Of a stretch of 64,000 nucleotides of DNA, positions 45,183 to 57,250 are shown piece after piece. Origin of the DNA: Euptelea pleiosperma (lineage: Eukaryota; Streptophyta; Magnoliopsida; Ranunculales; Eupteleaceae); NCBI GenBank assembly GCA_035048495.1, contig CM068544.1, forward strand, positions 11,030,138-11,094,137. Direction: 5' to 3'. The translations under genes and the position numbers were made by a program. Numbering within the stretch: position 1 is the first letter of the stretch; each line of letters begins with the position of its first letter. A model generated the notes under the pieces. The model ran no database searches. It had not been told where the DNA came from and was given only the letters and a program-made list of their open reading frames with translations.

Positions 45183-48100
45183 TGAAATTTAAGATTTTTC
45201 CGCGTCGTTGGTTACGGAAACCCTAAAGTTCAACAATATTTGTAATTTCTCCGAATTGGTTCACTTAATCTGTAAAAATGCAGACTTGCACAGCGGCTCA
45301 TGTCGGATATCGTCCGCACTCGGGGTTAGGGCAAATAAAGAACAAATTAAAGGAAATCTGTTATAAATGATGGAAGGGTTGAGAAAGGTGATTAAGGTCA
45401 ATTTTTAAAACAAGCTTTTTGGTGAGACTTTTATCAACTAATTAGCATAAATCAAATGAGATGAAAACACAATGAATAAAGGGATTTCAATTTAATAATT
45501 AATCAAAGTACTTACAAAAAGGAATCAACTTAAGTAAAATTAATCTAGAAAGCATTCAAAATATAAACTAATCTAGAGAGAGAAATGGGGTAGAGAGAAA
45601 AAGTGATGTAAAGCTAGAGAGAGAAAGTGACATAGAGGAATATAGAGAGAGAAAATGCTCAGAGAGATAAAGTGAGATTTGGAAAGAGGAATCTAGAGAG
45701 ATGGAATAATTCTAGAGAGAGAAGATCTAGAATTTAGAGAGAGAAAGGGAAGATTAGAGAGAAAAAGTAGAGAGAAGAGAAAGAAATGATTAAATAAGGA
45801 AATAAATAACAAGATAACACTATGAATGCTAGAGATGCACACTCTTTTGCCCACATCACTGTCACTAATATGGGCCCAAGAGAGAAGAAGGTTGATAGAG
45901 AAAGGCAAGAGAGAGAGATTACCTTAAAGGGAGAGGAATTGCTCACCGTTAGGAGAAGATGGAGGTGAAGTGGTGGTGAATGAAGATGCAACTCGGTTGC
46001 AAGTGCAGCAAGGAAGGAGTGGTGAGGAGCACGCTAGTGCATGGCCAGCTGTTCAAACTTATGGAATGGTGCTGCACGTGGTTCAGCAAGGGAGATATGG
46101 ATCTGCAAGGGCTGTGGAGGATAGCAAGATGGCGATCTTGTCCAGTGGGGACATGTTGCTGGTACGTCCAGCAAGGTGAAGAACACACAGCAAGATGGAT
46201 GTTCAGTTGCGTTTTGAGAGGTAACTTGCAGCTGCAAGACGACAGTGGATGGGACCATGCTGTTGCTGGTTTGGATAGAGCTGCCTATGGTGAAAGTTGG
46301 AAGTGCAGGTCCGTTCAATGGATACAATGGACTGGTGGAGCTCAAAGGAGGAGAGCAACAGCAACCGTGGGTTGTTGATCCTGTGAAAAGTGGACTGGCT
46401 CGTGAAGGAGATGGTGGGATCTAGTGTCTTGTTGATCTAGACTGTTGGAGAGATCCTAGGTGAGATCTGGCCGTTGGATCTTGAAAGGCTGGTCAAAGAA
46501 GAGAACTGGCTAGTTTTGGAGAATAGAAGTGAACGGAGTTGCAAGTCTGCAACTCCGATGAAAAATAAAGAAGATGAAGAAGAAGAAGAAGAAGAATGAG
46601 GGAGAGAGGAGAGCAAGTGCACGGGCTAACAGGCCGTGAATGATCTTCAGCAGGCGGCTGAAGGTGAGGAGATGGAGTGGAAACTGTAGTGACAACAGAT
46701 TGCGTTTGACGGAGTTGCTGGTATGCAACTTCGACAATCAATGGAGATGATGGTGTTGTAGATCGGCTGGAGGAGAAGTGGAAGAGGAGCAGAACGGTGG
46801 TTGCTCTTTGCTGCTCTTGGCAGCAAGGTGGTGGGTTGTAGAAGAAGAAGAAGCACTAGTAGGTGGAGCATGAGGAGAAGAAAATCTCGCCGTAGAAGAT
46901 GATCGAAGTTGCAGGTGCAACTCCGGTGAAGTTAAAGAAGAAGAAGAAGGAGAAGAAGAAGGAGGAAAGGAAGCACTTACCTGCTGTGATTAGAGGAGGA
47001 ACGGTGGAGATGGTTGTATAGTTGGCTGGTGACGTGGATCAAAGATTGGAGGAATTTCTCACCGGTGTCAATGGAGGTATTGCCATCTGAAATAGAGGTT
47101 ACAGGAGGCTGCAGTAGAGAACACTATGAGTGCTCACAAGGAGCGAGCGAGATGAGAACCAAGAGGGAAGATGAGGTAAGATGTTGCTGGTGGAGATGCT
47201 TTGCCGGCTGGAACTTGCTGACCGTGGAGGAGAAGAAGGAGAGGAAGAAAATGAAGGGGGAGGGAACCAGTACATGGAGAAGAACAGTGAGCCATGAGGA
47301 GCACGACTTGCAAATTTACCCAGAAGTGATGAAGACGCCGAGGTGGAGCGCTTGTGGCTGGTTGTTGTTCCTCCACGACGACGCACCTGCAACAAAGAGA
47401 TGGAAGACGTGGTTGAGATCACGTTTAAAGGGAAGGTTAAGATTGACAGAAGAAGAGAGAGGAGATTAGGATGGGGGAGGGAACCGATCTTCTCCTCTTT
47501 TTGGTTTCTCTTATAAGAAGAGAGATGGGATTAAGACGGTTTTCTCTCCTTAGAGAATGGATCTTTGTGGGGTCCATGAGATAAGGAATGCCCACGTGAA
47601 AGAGAAACCGTGGAGAGGATGAGAAGTGGTCAAGGTTGACCACTTCTCACATGGACTGGAGTTGTGGGCTTGTGAGGTTCTAACTCATGGGCTTGGGAGG
47701 TTTTAGTGCACGTGATGGCCCGTTAGTGGGTAGGCCATAAGATAATGGTCTTTTGGCCATTACTAAGCATGCCACATGTCAGCTAGCGGTTGCATGGCCC
47801 TAAGCATAGGTGGGCCAGTAGAATAATGGCCCATGAAATGCCACATGTTGGTCAAATAGGATAGGTGAGCCAGTGGACCATTAGAGTAGTAAGCTTTTTG
47901 GGCCAATACCAAGCATGCCACATGTTGGCCAGTGGGCATGGGTTTCCAATTTGCTTGTGGGCCACTTGGCCATGGGGGCTGTTAGATGATGAAACTATGA
48001 TAATTAGATGAGATGAGGTAGCGGTTTGACTAGGTCCACAATTGGCAGACCGTAGGATCTGGAGAGATCCAACGGTCAGATGAATGATCTAACGGTCGAA

Positions 48101-48870
48101 TTGAAGATCTAACGGTAGAAGAACTATGAGAGATGGAATAAAGCTAAAGGAGAGAAAATCTGAGGTTAGATGATGGAGATCGGAGGGTTAGGATGATCGA
48201 TCTAAGGATCGGATGGTGAGATATAGGCAATTCGATCATGGAGAGGGGGATCAGATGGTAGATCTGGGGATCTAATTGTAGGATGAGATGATCTACGAGT
48301 TAGATATTAGAGTCTAGAGAGATGGAGAGAGAATTAGGAGAGAGGAGGGAGAAAATAATACAAAGTAAAGACAAAAGAGCTGGCGGAGGGTCATGAACCC
48401 TGATCTTCAATGTAATCTTCCGTTGGCTTCACCAATTACGTAAGCCGTCATTTTATATCAGTTGGTGCGACTTTGAATCACTTTGGCCCGTCTCTTGGTC
48501 TTCAGCTTTGCCTCTCTCTTGGTTCTTTATCTGGCCGGTATCTTCTTGTCATAGCTTGTTGACTCCTTAAGCTTTGATATTAGGCTTCTATGGTTGATCG
48601 TGGGCCCGTAAGTCTCGAAAATCACCCGATCGGGTTTCCTGCGAGAGAAAAGCGCGTAATGAGACTTAATCAAAACGGCTTCATATCTAGACTATCCGAA
48701 ATGCGTATGCAAATAGTCAATTTTCGTCCAAAGAATGCGCTATACACAATAGAAGAAACTTTTACATGAAAAAGTCGACGAAAAGATAAGTTTTACGCAG
48801 GAGAATGCGACATCGCTATAAGGATAATGGCACAGCAAATAGCACCGCTATAAGGATTGAGCGAATATCA
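45183..48870 (-). mobile_element. Solo LTR nested in 41162-50230, target duplication CCGCA
   Basis: 3,688 bp, the longest complete LTR of this family in the window. CCGCA is at 45178-45182 and 48871-48875. It holds several GTTGCAG hairpins (for example 46534-46557), GAA tracts and a run of GCCACATGTTGG repeats at 47760-47940. Its first 60 bases are rearranged: a second CGCTATAAGGA and the sequence CACAGCAA, which also occurs in the flank, lie before the normal end GAGCGAATATCA. Confidence 0.88.
48386..48443 (-). other. tRNA-like module in LTR 45183-48870
   Basis: A box TTACGTAATTGG, B box GGTTCATGACC. G18 (48433) to T54 (48397) is 36 nt. TTTT follows (plus-strand AAAA at 48373-48376). Confidence 0.5.
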
Positions 48871-50230
48871 CCGCACAGCAACCCCTTCTATTCTTCTTCT
48901 CTCCTCTGTCTTCTTCTTCTTCTTTCACCGACCGGAGTGCACGCTGCAACTCCGACCGCCTCTTGCACAGCCGCCTGTGCACGCCTCCATGGACTACGAC
49001 CTCTGGTAGCACCTCCCTTCTCCACCATCTTGCAGGCCATTAGGTGGTGCGTCCCACGAACAGGAACCAGCAACCACCAGATCTAAGATCTCCACGCTGC
49101 TGCTACCACCATCTCCACACCAACCTGCTCCATCATTTTCCCAGATTGCAGCCCTCTTCACGGTCTCCTCCTTTCTCAATCAAAGTCGCCCCCACCGCTG
49201 CTGCTTCGGCGGACTGCAACTCCAGTGAATTGGCCGTATCTTCCCACTGTGCAGCAACTCCACGGCGTCTCCCTTGGTCTGCAACACCTCCACATGGCCC
49301 CGCCCCATCACCATGCAACCCCACCTCAAAAACCGTTGAAGTCTCCTCTCTCCCAACCTCTCAAAGTCACAGCCATACACCTCCATCCCGTGCTCTAAAC
49401 TGCCCAATCCATCACTTGGTTGATCACTTCGATCTCACCCCCTCCTTTGCCCAAACCTTCTTGCATGCTGCCTCCTCATACAACCTGTAATATCCGATCT
49501 TTGGCTAGCCTCCTTTTCCTCATGGCAAACCATGAGCCATGAGCACATGCACCTCTCCTCCAGCTTGAGCACAAGCTCCACCCTATCTCACTAACCTATC
49601 CACATGGCCAAATCTCCATACACGATGCGGGTTGTGCACCACCACCATGACCATTCTTATGGATGGTCCGATCTTCGATGGCAAGTTGAAAGGTAATCTT
49701 CTCTCTTCTCTCTCTAATCTTCTTTCTCTCTCTATACTCATCTTCTCTCTCTAGAAATTACTTTCTCTCTCTAGTTCCGCTACCTCTTCTCTCTATTCTT
49801 TCTTTTAGTTTTTTTAGTTTCTTTCTCTAGAATTCCTTCTCTTCTTTCTATCTTTTCTCTCTCTTCTTTTTCACTTTCTCTCTCTAGGTCATCTTAGATT
49901 TTCTTATTGTCTCTCTCATTTACAATTTTCTCTCTCTAGTTTATTCTTTTTTATGTTTTATAATTTAGTTATTTTGGTTTGCTTTTCATTGTAAGAGACA
50001 TGTGTGATTGAATGAAGTTGAATTAAGTTTGATTGAGTTACATTCTCTACAAATTTCTTGTCATTTTGTGTTCTTTAGTGTGCTAATCCGACTAATCCCG
50101 AGTGAGGATCGACATCCAACACGAGCCACTGTGCAAAATTGCCCATTTTACAGGTTAAAAGTCTCAGATAATTACAAATTGTGTTTAAATTAGGGTTTCC
50201 GATCCGAAGACACAGAAAACCCTATTTTCA

Positions 50231-50647
50231 ATGAGCATATTCTCTGACATGATAGAGAGATTCCTCGAAGTCTTCATGGATGACTTCTCAGTCTTTGGGT
50301 CATCCTTTGATGATTGTCTCGACCATCTAGGTCTAGTACTTCGACAGTGTCAGGACAAGCAACTTTTCCTCAATTGGGAGAAATGCTACTTCATGGTGAA
50401 AAAAGGCATAGTTCTAGGACACGTCATCTCTCATCAAGGCATTGAGGTCGATAAAGCTAAAATAAACATCATCTCGACTCTACCCATTCTAAAGTCTATG
50501 CGCAACATCCGGTCTTTTCTCAGACACGGAGGCTTCTATAGAAGATTCATCAAGGACTTCTCTCAAATTGCTCGACCTCTGTGCAATCTTCTGGTTAAAG
50601 ATAGCCCTTTCGATTTCAATGCTGATTGTGTCACGGCATTTGAGTGT
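50231..50647 (+). pseudogene. Athila reverse transcriptase, second part
   Basis: An open stretch of 139 codons: MSIFSDMIERFLEVFMDDFS with the catalytic MDD, then FDDCLDHLGLVLRQCQDKQL, LNWEKCYFMVKKGIVLGHVI and SFLRHGGFYRRFIKDFSQIA. It ends in FNADCVTAFEC where the next LTR enters. The catalytic motif is intact, but the gene is broken on both sides. Confidence 0.92.
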
Positions 50648-51111
50648 TGATATTCGCTCAAAAGTGCTTATTTTAAGCCATTATCCTTGTAGCGATATTG
50701 CATTCTCCTACGTAAAACTTGTCTTTTCGTCGACTTTTCTACGTAAGAGTTTCTTCCATTGCGTAGAATGTATTCTTTAGATGAAAATCAACTATTTAAT
50801 TTGCATGAAATATACGCATTTCGGATAGTCTAGTATCAAGCCGTTTTAGTTGAATCTCATTACACGCTTTTTCACTTGCAAGAGACCCTATCAGGCGATT
50901 CTTGAGGACTGATAGGCCCATTATCAACCACAGAAGACTTCTATCAAAGCTTAAAGAGCCAGCAGGCTAGGATAAAAAAATATAAGACATGTACGGGCAA
51001 AGCAAGAGGATCGTAGAGCCGGAACAAGGACTAAGAGAGAAAAGGATAGTTGGAGACCAAGAGAATGACTAAGGTGTTAACAGCCACACCAATTGACATC
51101 AAAAGATTAGT

Positions 51112-51169
51112 TTGACTAATTGGTGGAGCGGACGAGAAAGAATAAAGAAGACCTGGGTTCAAGACACTC
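51112..51169 (+). other. tRNA-like module in LTR 50648-56372
   Basis: A box TTGACTAATTGG, B box GGTTCAAGACA. G18 (51122) to T54 (51158) is 36 nt. A run of five T follows. Confidence 0.5.
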
Positions 51170-52262
51170 CAATGTTTTTATTTTTGTATTTTTCTCTCAC
51201 CTCTCTCCTATTTCTCTCTCTATCTATCTTGGTCCATGACCCAAGCCCATACCCAGGCCATGACCCATGACCCATGCCCACTGGCCACTAGCCGACATGT
51301 GGCATGCTCGGTATTGGCCCAAAAAGCTCACTACTCTAATGGCCCACTGGCTCACCTATCCTATTTGACCAACATGTGGCATTTTATGGGCCATTATCCT
51401 ACTGGCCTACTGGCCCACTTATCCCAAGGGCCATGCATCCTCTAGCCGACATGTGGCATGCTCAGTATTGGCCCAAAAGTCTATTATCTTATGGCCTACC
51501 CGTAACGGGCCATCCCATGCACTAAAACCTCCCAAGCCCATGTGTTAGAACCTCACAAGCCCACAACTCCAGCCCATGGGAGAAGTGGTCGACCTTGACC
51601 ACTTCTCAACAATCTCTCATCCTCTCCACATTTCCTCCCTAGGGAGAGAAATCCTCGGTTTCTCTTTCACGTGGGCACTCCTTATCTCATGGACCCCACA
51701 AAGATCCATTCTCCTAGAAAATGGTTGAGAAAACCGTCTTAATCCCATCTCTCATCTACGATCTCTCTTCTTATAAGAGAAACCAAAAAGAGGAGATCGG
51801 TTCCCTCCCCCTTCGAAGATCAAAAACCAACCTTCTTCTTCTTCTTCTTCTTCTTTCTCTCATCCATCTTCTTCTTTTCACCATTGGAGTTGCAGGTGCT
51901 GACGCCACCTCCTCTTTTCCTTCTCCATGGCCCACCACCTTGCTGCATCCATTAACACCGGTACGAGCAGTCTTCTCCTCCATCATTTTTACTGCCTAAA
52001 AGGAGTTACAGGCCGTTAACACATCCAACAACTCCTGGTGCTCATCCTTCCCATTTCCCCCACGTTCTACCCTTCTTCTTCTCTATTTCTCCTTCTGCTT
52101 CATCATCTTCTTCATTCTTTATCACCGGAGTTGCAACCTGCAACTCTAGCTGATCAAGAGCTCTTCTCTTGGACCACCACCATCTTCCCATTCACCTTCT
52201 TTTCCAATCCACATTGCCCTTAATCTGTTCCTGAACCAGCAACAACAACCACCATCTTTACA

Positions 52263-54900
52263 TGATATTCGCTTAAAAGTGCGTATTTTTCACTGTTATC
52301 TTCTAAGCATTATCACACTCTCCTACGTAAAACTGCTCTAATTATCCACTTTTCTACGTAAGAGTCTATTTCATTGCGCAGAACACACTTTTCTGGACGA
52401 AATGGTATATTTGCATACATTAAACGCATTTCTGAAGTCTAGTATAAAGACGTTATGATCAAGTCTCATTACGTGCTTTTCTCTTGCACAAAACTCAATC
52501 GAGCTATTCTCGAGACTTACAGGCCAAAATCGATCATGAAAGCCCATTATCAAAGCTTAAAGAGCCCATAGGCTATGACTAGAAGATACGGGCCAAATAT
52601 GGGCTGAATAAGAGGACTAAAAAGTCAGCCCAAAGAACGAAGAGAGTAGGAGAGCCAATGACCAAGAGACGGACCAAAGCGTTTAAAGCCACATGAGTCA
52701 GCAAGGAATGATGGTCTACTCTACTAGAGAAGTGTGAGGATGGTCACAGTGAAGACCAGGGTTCCAGACCCTCTGCCAATACTTTTATCTCCATTTTCTG
52801 ATATTTTCTCTCTCCTCCCCCTAATTTTCTATCTCATCTCTCTTTATTCTCTCTCTCTTCATCTCTCGGTCCTCGGATCTACTGACCTAACCCCAGACCT
52901 CCTGCCCATTGGCTCTATCTCATCTCCCTTAGCTTTCTGACAGTTGGATCTTCAATCGGACCGTTGGATCTTCCACTGGACCGTTGGATCTCTCTAGATC
53001 CGTTGATCTACCAATCTGGGTCCCAATCAAGTCACTATCCATCCGATCGTCATCAAATTGTCTGTCACATCATCTTGTGAGACAATGGTCATCATCAATC
53101 CATGTGGGCCAGTAGCCTGGCCCATCATCATCGACCCGTAGCCCGACCATTTAGTGGACCTCGCGATTTTCAAATGCTTTAAATTAATTGTTTTTAAATA
53201 AAAAAGGGGGGTCGAGTAAATGGGGAAATTCCCCAAAGAAAAGTAAGGTTTTCCATTAAAGGAAAGTGGGAAGGAGAAGGGTTCGTTTGAACCCTAATCC
53301 CTCTCCTAGCTTCTGATTTCCTTCCCCGAAAACCTCTTGCTCCTTCTTTCCCTCTCTTTTGGCAATTTTCTTCTTCTTCTCCACCTTCTTCTTCATCTTC
53401 TTCACCACGTTATTACCGGAGTTGCAGCTTGCAACTCTAACCGATCAAGAACTCTCCCACGCCCCCATCAAACCCTAAGCCGTCCACCTCTCTTCACTCC
53501 ATTCTCTCTTAAAACCGCCCCTCTAATCGATCTCTCTTCTCCCTACCGCCTGAGCCATCATCATCTCTCCAAAAGCTGTCATCCATTGAAGAACGATCTG
53601 ATTCTCCCCTCCTCTTTAAGCTGTCAACTCTCGAGCTAGCGGAATGGAGGTTTGCGCCTCACACCAGCTTCATCTTGCATCCAAGCCACTGTCTATCAAG
53701 AACGGTGTTGCAGGCAGCAACACAGGTTCATAAGTCTTGCTGTGTGAGGCGATCTTACTGCCCTTTATATCGAATAACACAGCACTTCCAGCCGTTAGCA
53801 GCAACACAGTCAGCCACAGCCCAAATCAGCATCCCCCATTCTCCAGCACGTCCTCATCATCTCTTCCATCAACTCCATGCTGCACCGCCTCCAAGCACCT
53901 GCCACCAGCCCGTGAAAACCTCCATGCTCATCACATTGCAACCCAGCATCCCCCATTCCAATCTCTCCTCTCCCCACCGTCCTCTTTTTCCTTCTCCCCC
54001 AATTCTCTTGACCGTCTCTCTTTCTTTTTAGAAACAAAAAAAGGGAAAGAAGAAGGAGAGAGGAGATCCATACCTCTACCGCCTCCACCACTTGAAGCCA
54101 TCCCTTCCTAGCAGCCACGAGGCTATTAATCCCCCTCGCTGCCACCTGCAAACCGCCCCTTCAACTCCACGTGGAAGACCTACCTCTACCTCCATCTCCA
54201 CGTTGCTGGTGTTGGTGTAGCAATCTGCAACACCAAGCAAACCAGTGTGCACAACTTCCAACACGTGCACACAAAACCAATAACCCTTCAAGGTTCCATC
54301 TTTTTTTTTTGGGTTCCATGTAAACCCTTCACTCGTGGCCAAACTCCCATTCACATGTCCAAGTCCGATGCATTGGCCGATCTGATTACCCGGGCTGAAC
54401 CACTCACCGGGTGAGTCTTAAGGTTAGTTTTCCAAACTTTCTCTCTCTAGGGTAGTTCTCTCCACTTTCTCTCTCTAGTTCTTGGTATTTTCTCTTTCTT
54501 AAATTAGGGTTTATTGCTTTGAAGAGTTGTTTTAGTTTGATAGCCCTTGTAACCGTCACTTTGATGAATAAAGTTTATTTTTAGCTTTTTAATGTTTCTT
54601 TTCTTTTCTTATTTATTTCAATTAGTGCGTTTCAATTATTATAATCTCAAATCGAAAAATCAAGATTTAAATCTCGATGTCTCCATCACTCTCACCTCTC
54701 CATATTCTCCATGTTCTTCTGATAAAAATCTATCATTTCATGTCCTTGAATTGTGCACACTAACCCCGAGTGCAGATCGACATCCGACATACTTCCACTG
54801 TGCAAAGAATCACTTAATTTTGCAGGAAATCTCGGATAATTTACAAATGTGTTGAAATTAGGGTTTCCGAATCCAACGACACGAAAAAACCCTACTTTCA
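52263..54900 (+). mobile_element. Solo LTR nested in 50648-56372, target duplication TTACA/CTACA
   Basis: 2,638 bp. The duplications at 52258-52262 and 54901-54905 differ in one base. The promoter palindrome has been shortened and the TATA box lost by a small deletion at about 53245-53270. It has candidate intron borders at 54411 and 54825. Confidence 0.88.
52716..52773 (+). other. tRNA-like module in LTR 52263-54900
   Basis: CTACTCTACTAG (G18 changed to A) and GGTTCCAGACC. The distance from position 18 to T54 is still 36 nt. Confidence 0.45.
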
Positions 54901-56372
54901 CTACATCTGCACGTCATCTTCTTGCATTTCGGATTGTCAACTGAACCTGCAACTCCCGATCTTCTTACCACTTCGCCGAAACCTGCAACTCTCTCCGCAG
55001 TGCTCTCCTCTCTTCACTCCACAGTTTTCTTGAGCTGTAAAACCCATTTGCTAGTCCTCTCCACGCTGCTACCTCCCTCCAGCTCCACCTTTTAGGCGTC
55101 TCCAGCCACTACTCTTGGTGGCTAGGTTTTCGGATTACAACCAGCCACCTTGTATCTCACTGGACCACCACTGTCAACCCAGCAAACCATCATTTTTCTC
55201 CTCACAGCACTTCTGTCCCCTGTTGCACCCATTTCTCTCCTCCCTGTACCTGTAATCACCTACGGCAACTCCTTTCTCTCCTTGCTGGACCTACAACTCC
55301 AGCATCGTAGCTCCTCTCTCCGGCTGGTCTCTCTAAAGCTTCACCATCTTCTCCAATCAAGTGCAGACTGTGCACTCTACCCCCTCGACTCAAAATCGTA
55401 GATCTGCACCCCTTCTCCCACGGGTTCTGCCTTCTCCTTCTTTTCTTGTTCGTCATTTCTCCTCCCATGATCCACCATAGTTATTGCCATAGCTGCCCCA
55501 TGCAACAACAACTTTAGACCGCCTTCTCCCTACCAAATAATACACCAGTACCTCCATTCCGGTCATCTCCTTGGCCGTGCAAACGCTGCGGTCACTGCCC
55601 TCGTTAACAGCTTCCACCACCTGCAACACCGGAGCCACCATCTTCCTTGCTTCCCAAATCAACCTGCAACTCAGGCAGGCCTCAACATCGTCCAGCAAAG
55701 AAGGAGAAGAAAAAGGAGAACCGATCTCACTTGTCCCTTGCTCCTTCTCATCCGTCCAACCTCTCTTCTCACGACAACAACCATTACCAGTTCGGGTTCC
55801 ACCTTAAAGCTACCACCACATCTCTCTCTACTACTTATTTCTCTCTTTCTCTCTCTAACCTCTCTCTAGTTTCTACCTTCTCTCTTTCCCTCTCTAAATC
55901 TCACTTTCTCTCTTTAGATCTCTTGTTTTAGTCATTTTCTCTCTCTAAATCTATCACTTTCTCTCTCTACTTGTCTTTCTCTAAATTTAATTTTCTCTCT
56001 CTAAAATGCTTTCTAGATTAATTTCCTTTTAATTGATTCAATTTTGTAAGCACTTGAATTATTTAATGAATTTAATTTGAGATTTCTCTTTTCCTTATTG
56101 TTTCAATTCTCCTTTATTTATGTTAATTAGTTTATAATATTCTCTCTAAAAAGATTATTTTAATCTCAATTTCTACCATTCTCACCCTTCCATCAGTTTT
56201 AGCAGATTTTTGTTAATTTGTTCTTAATTTTGCCATAACTCCGAGTGCGGACGATATCTGACACGAGCCACTGTGCAAGTCTGCATTTTTACAGGATTTA
56301 AAGTGAACCGAAATTACAAATATTATTGAGATCTAGGGTTTTCGTAACCGACGCAGAAAAACCTTAATTTCA

Positions 56373-57250
56373 AGTGTCTCAAATCTGAGCTCACTTCTAC
56401 ACCCATCATCCGTCCTCCATATTAGAATCTTCCTTTCGAGGTCATATGTGGTGCATCCGACTATGCGTTAGGAGCTGTGCTAGGGCAGAGAGTTGACAAA
56501 AGGTCACATGTGATCTACTATGCAAGCAAAACTCTTAACTTTGCCCAAATGAACTACTCCACACTGAGAAAAACTTTTGACAGTAGTATTCGTCCTTGAT
56601 AAATTCCGTCCGTACCTTCTGGCCACAAAGGTGATAGTGTATACTGATCATGCAGGTCTTCGATATCTCACGTCAAAAAAGGAAACCAAGCCTAGGTTGA
56701 TACGATGGATTTTATTATTGTAGGAATTCAACTTAGAGACAAAGGACAAGAAATGAACCGAGAATGTCGTGATAGATCACTTGTCTAGACTGACTTTAGA
56801 GTCATCATTCGACACCCAGCCCATCCAAGAGACCTTTCCAGACGAATAACTTTTTGCTATCTCCGTTAATCCGTGGTATGTTGACATTGTCAACTACCTA
56901 GTTACCGAAGAAATGCCATTACACTGGTCTAAACAGAATAGGAACCAATTCCTAATAAGAGTTAATCATTACTCTTGGGACGACCCGTATTTGTATAAAT
57001 ACTGTCCAGACCAGATCATTCGTCTGTGTCTCCGAGTCTGACCAACTCAATATCTTATCCTCTTGTCATGACCAACCCTGTGGTGGTCATTTCAGCACCA
57101 AGAAGACTAGAGAAAGTGTTGCAATGCGGATTCTACTGGTCCACCCTGTTTAGAGATGCCCACATTTTCAGCCAAACCTATCAGAATTGCCAACATCTTG
57201 GCCGCATCTCTCAGAAGAACATGATGCCCCTAAATCCCATCCAGGTCAAT
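56373..57250 (+). pseudogene. Athila RNase H and integrase zinc-finger region
   Basis: RNase H reads LPFEVICGASDYALGAVLGQ and SHVIYYASKTLNFAQMNY; the first catalytic Asp (family CDASDYA) is Gly. [19 protein letters not shown], a TAG where glutamine is usual (56721), then EFNLETKDKK and DHLSRL follow in other frames. The integrase zinc region shows CHDQPCGGHFS and, in another frame, VLQCGFYWSTLFRDAHIFSQ and CQHLGRIS. It ends at the Tekay-like insertion. Confidence 0.85.

Larger units (their letters stand above)
41162..50230 (+). mobile_element. Solo LTR in Athila RT, target duplication ATGAG, with two nested LTRs
   Basis: Outer LTR pieces: 41162-41514, 44157-45182 and 48876-50230, about 2.7 kb. 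ATGAG is at 41157-41161 and 50231-50235, and the RT protein continues directly across (QRCMMS to IFSDMIERF). It has a TATA-like CTTATAAAAA at 44758-44767. Its tRNA-like module is damaged: the A box is present near 44260-44272 but the B box is deleted. Confidence 0.92.
50648..56372 (+). mobile_element. Solo LTR in Athila pol, target duplication AGTGT, with one nested LTR
   Basis: Outer LTR 50648-52262 plus 54906-56372, about 3.1 kb. AGTGT is at 50643-50647 and 56373-56377, and the protein resumes (TAFEC to LKSELTSTPI). It is of the same subfamily as 28319-35646. It has a TATA box CTTATAAG at 51770-51777 and a U3 repeat containing GCCGACATGTGGCATGCTC at 51291 and 51445. Confidence 0.92.
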
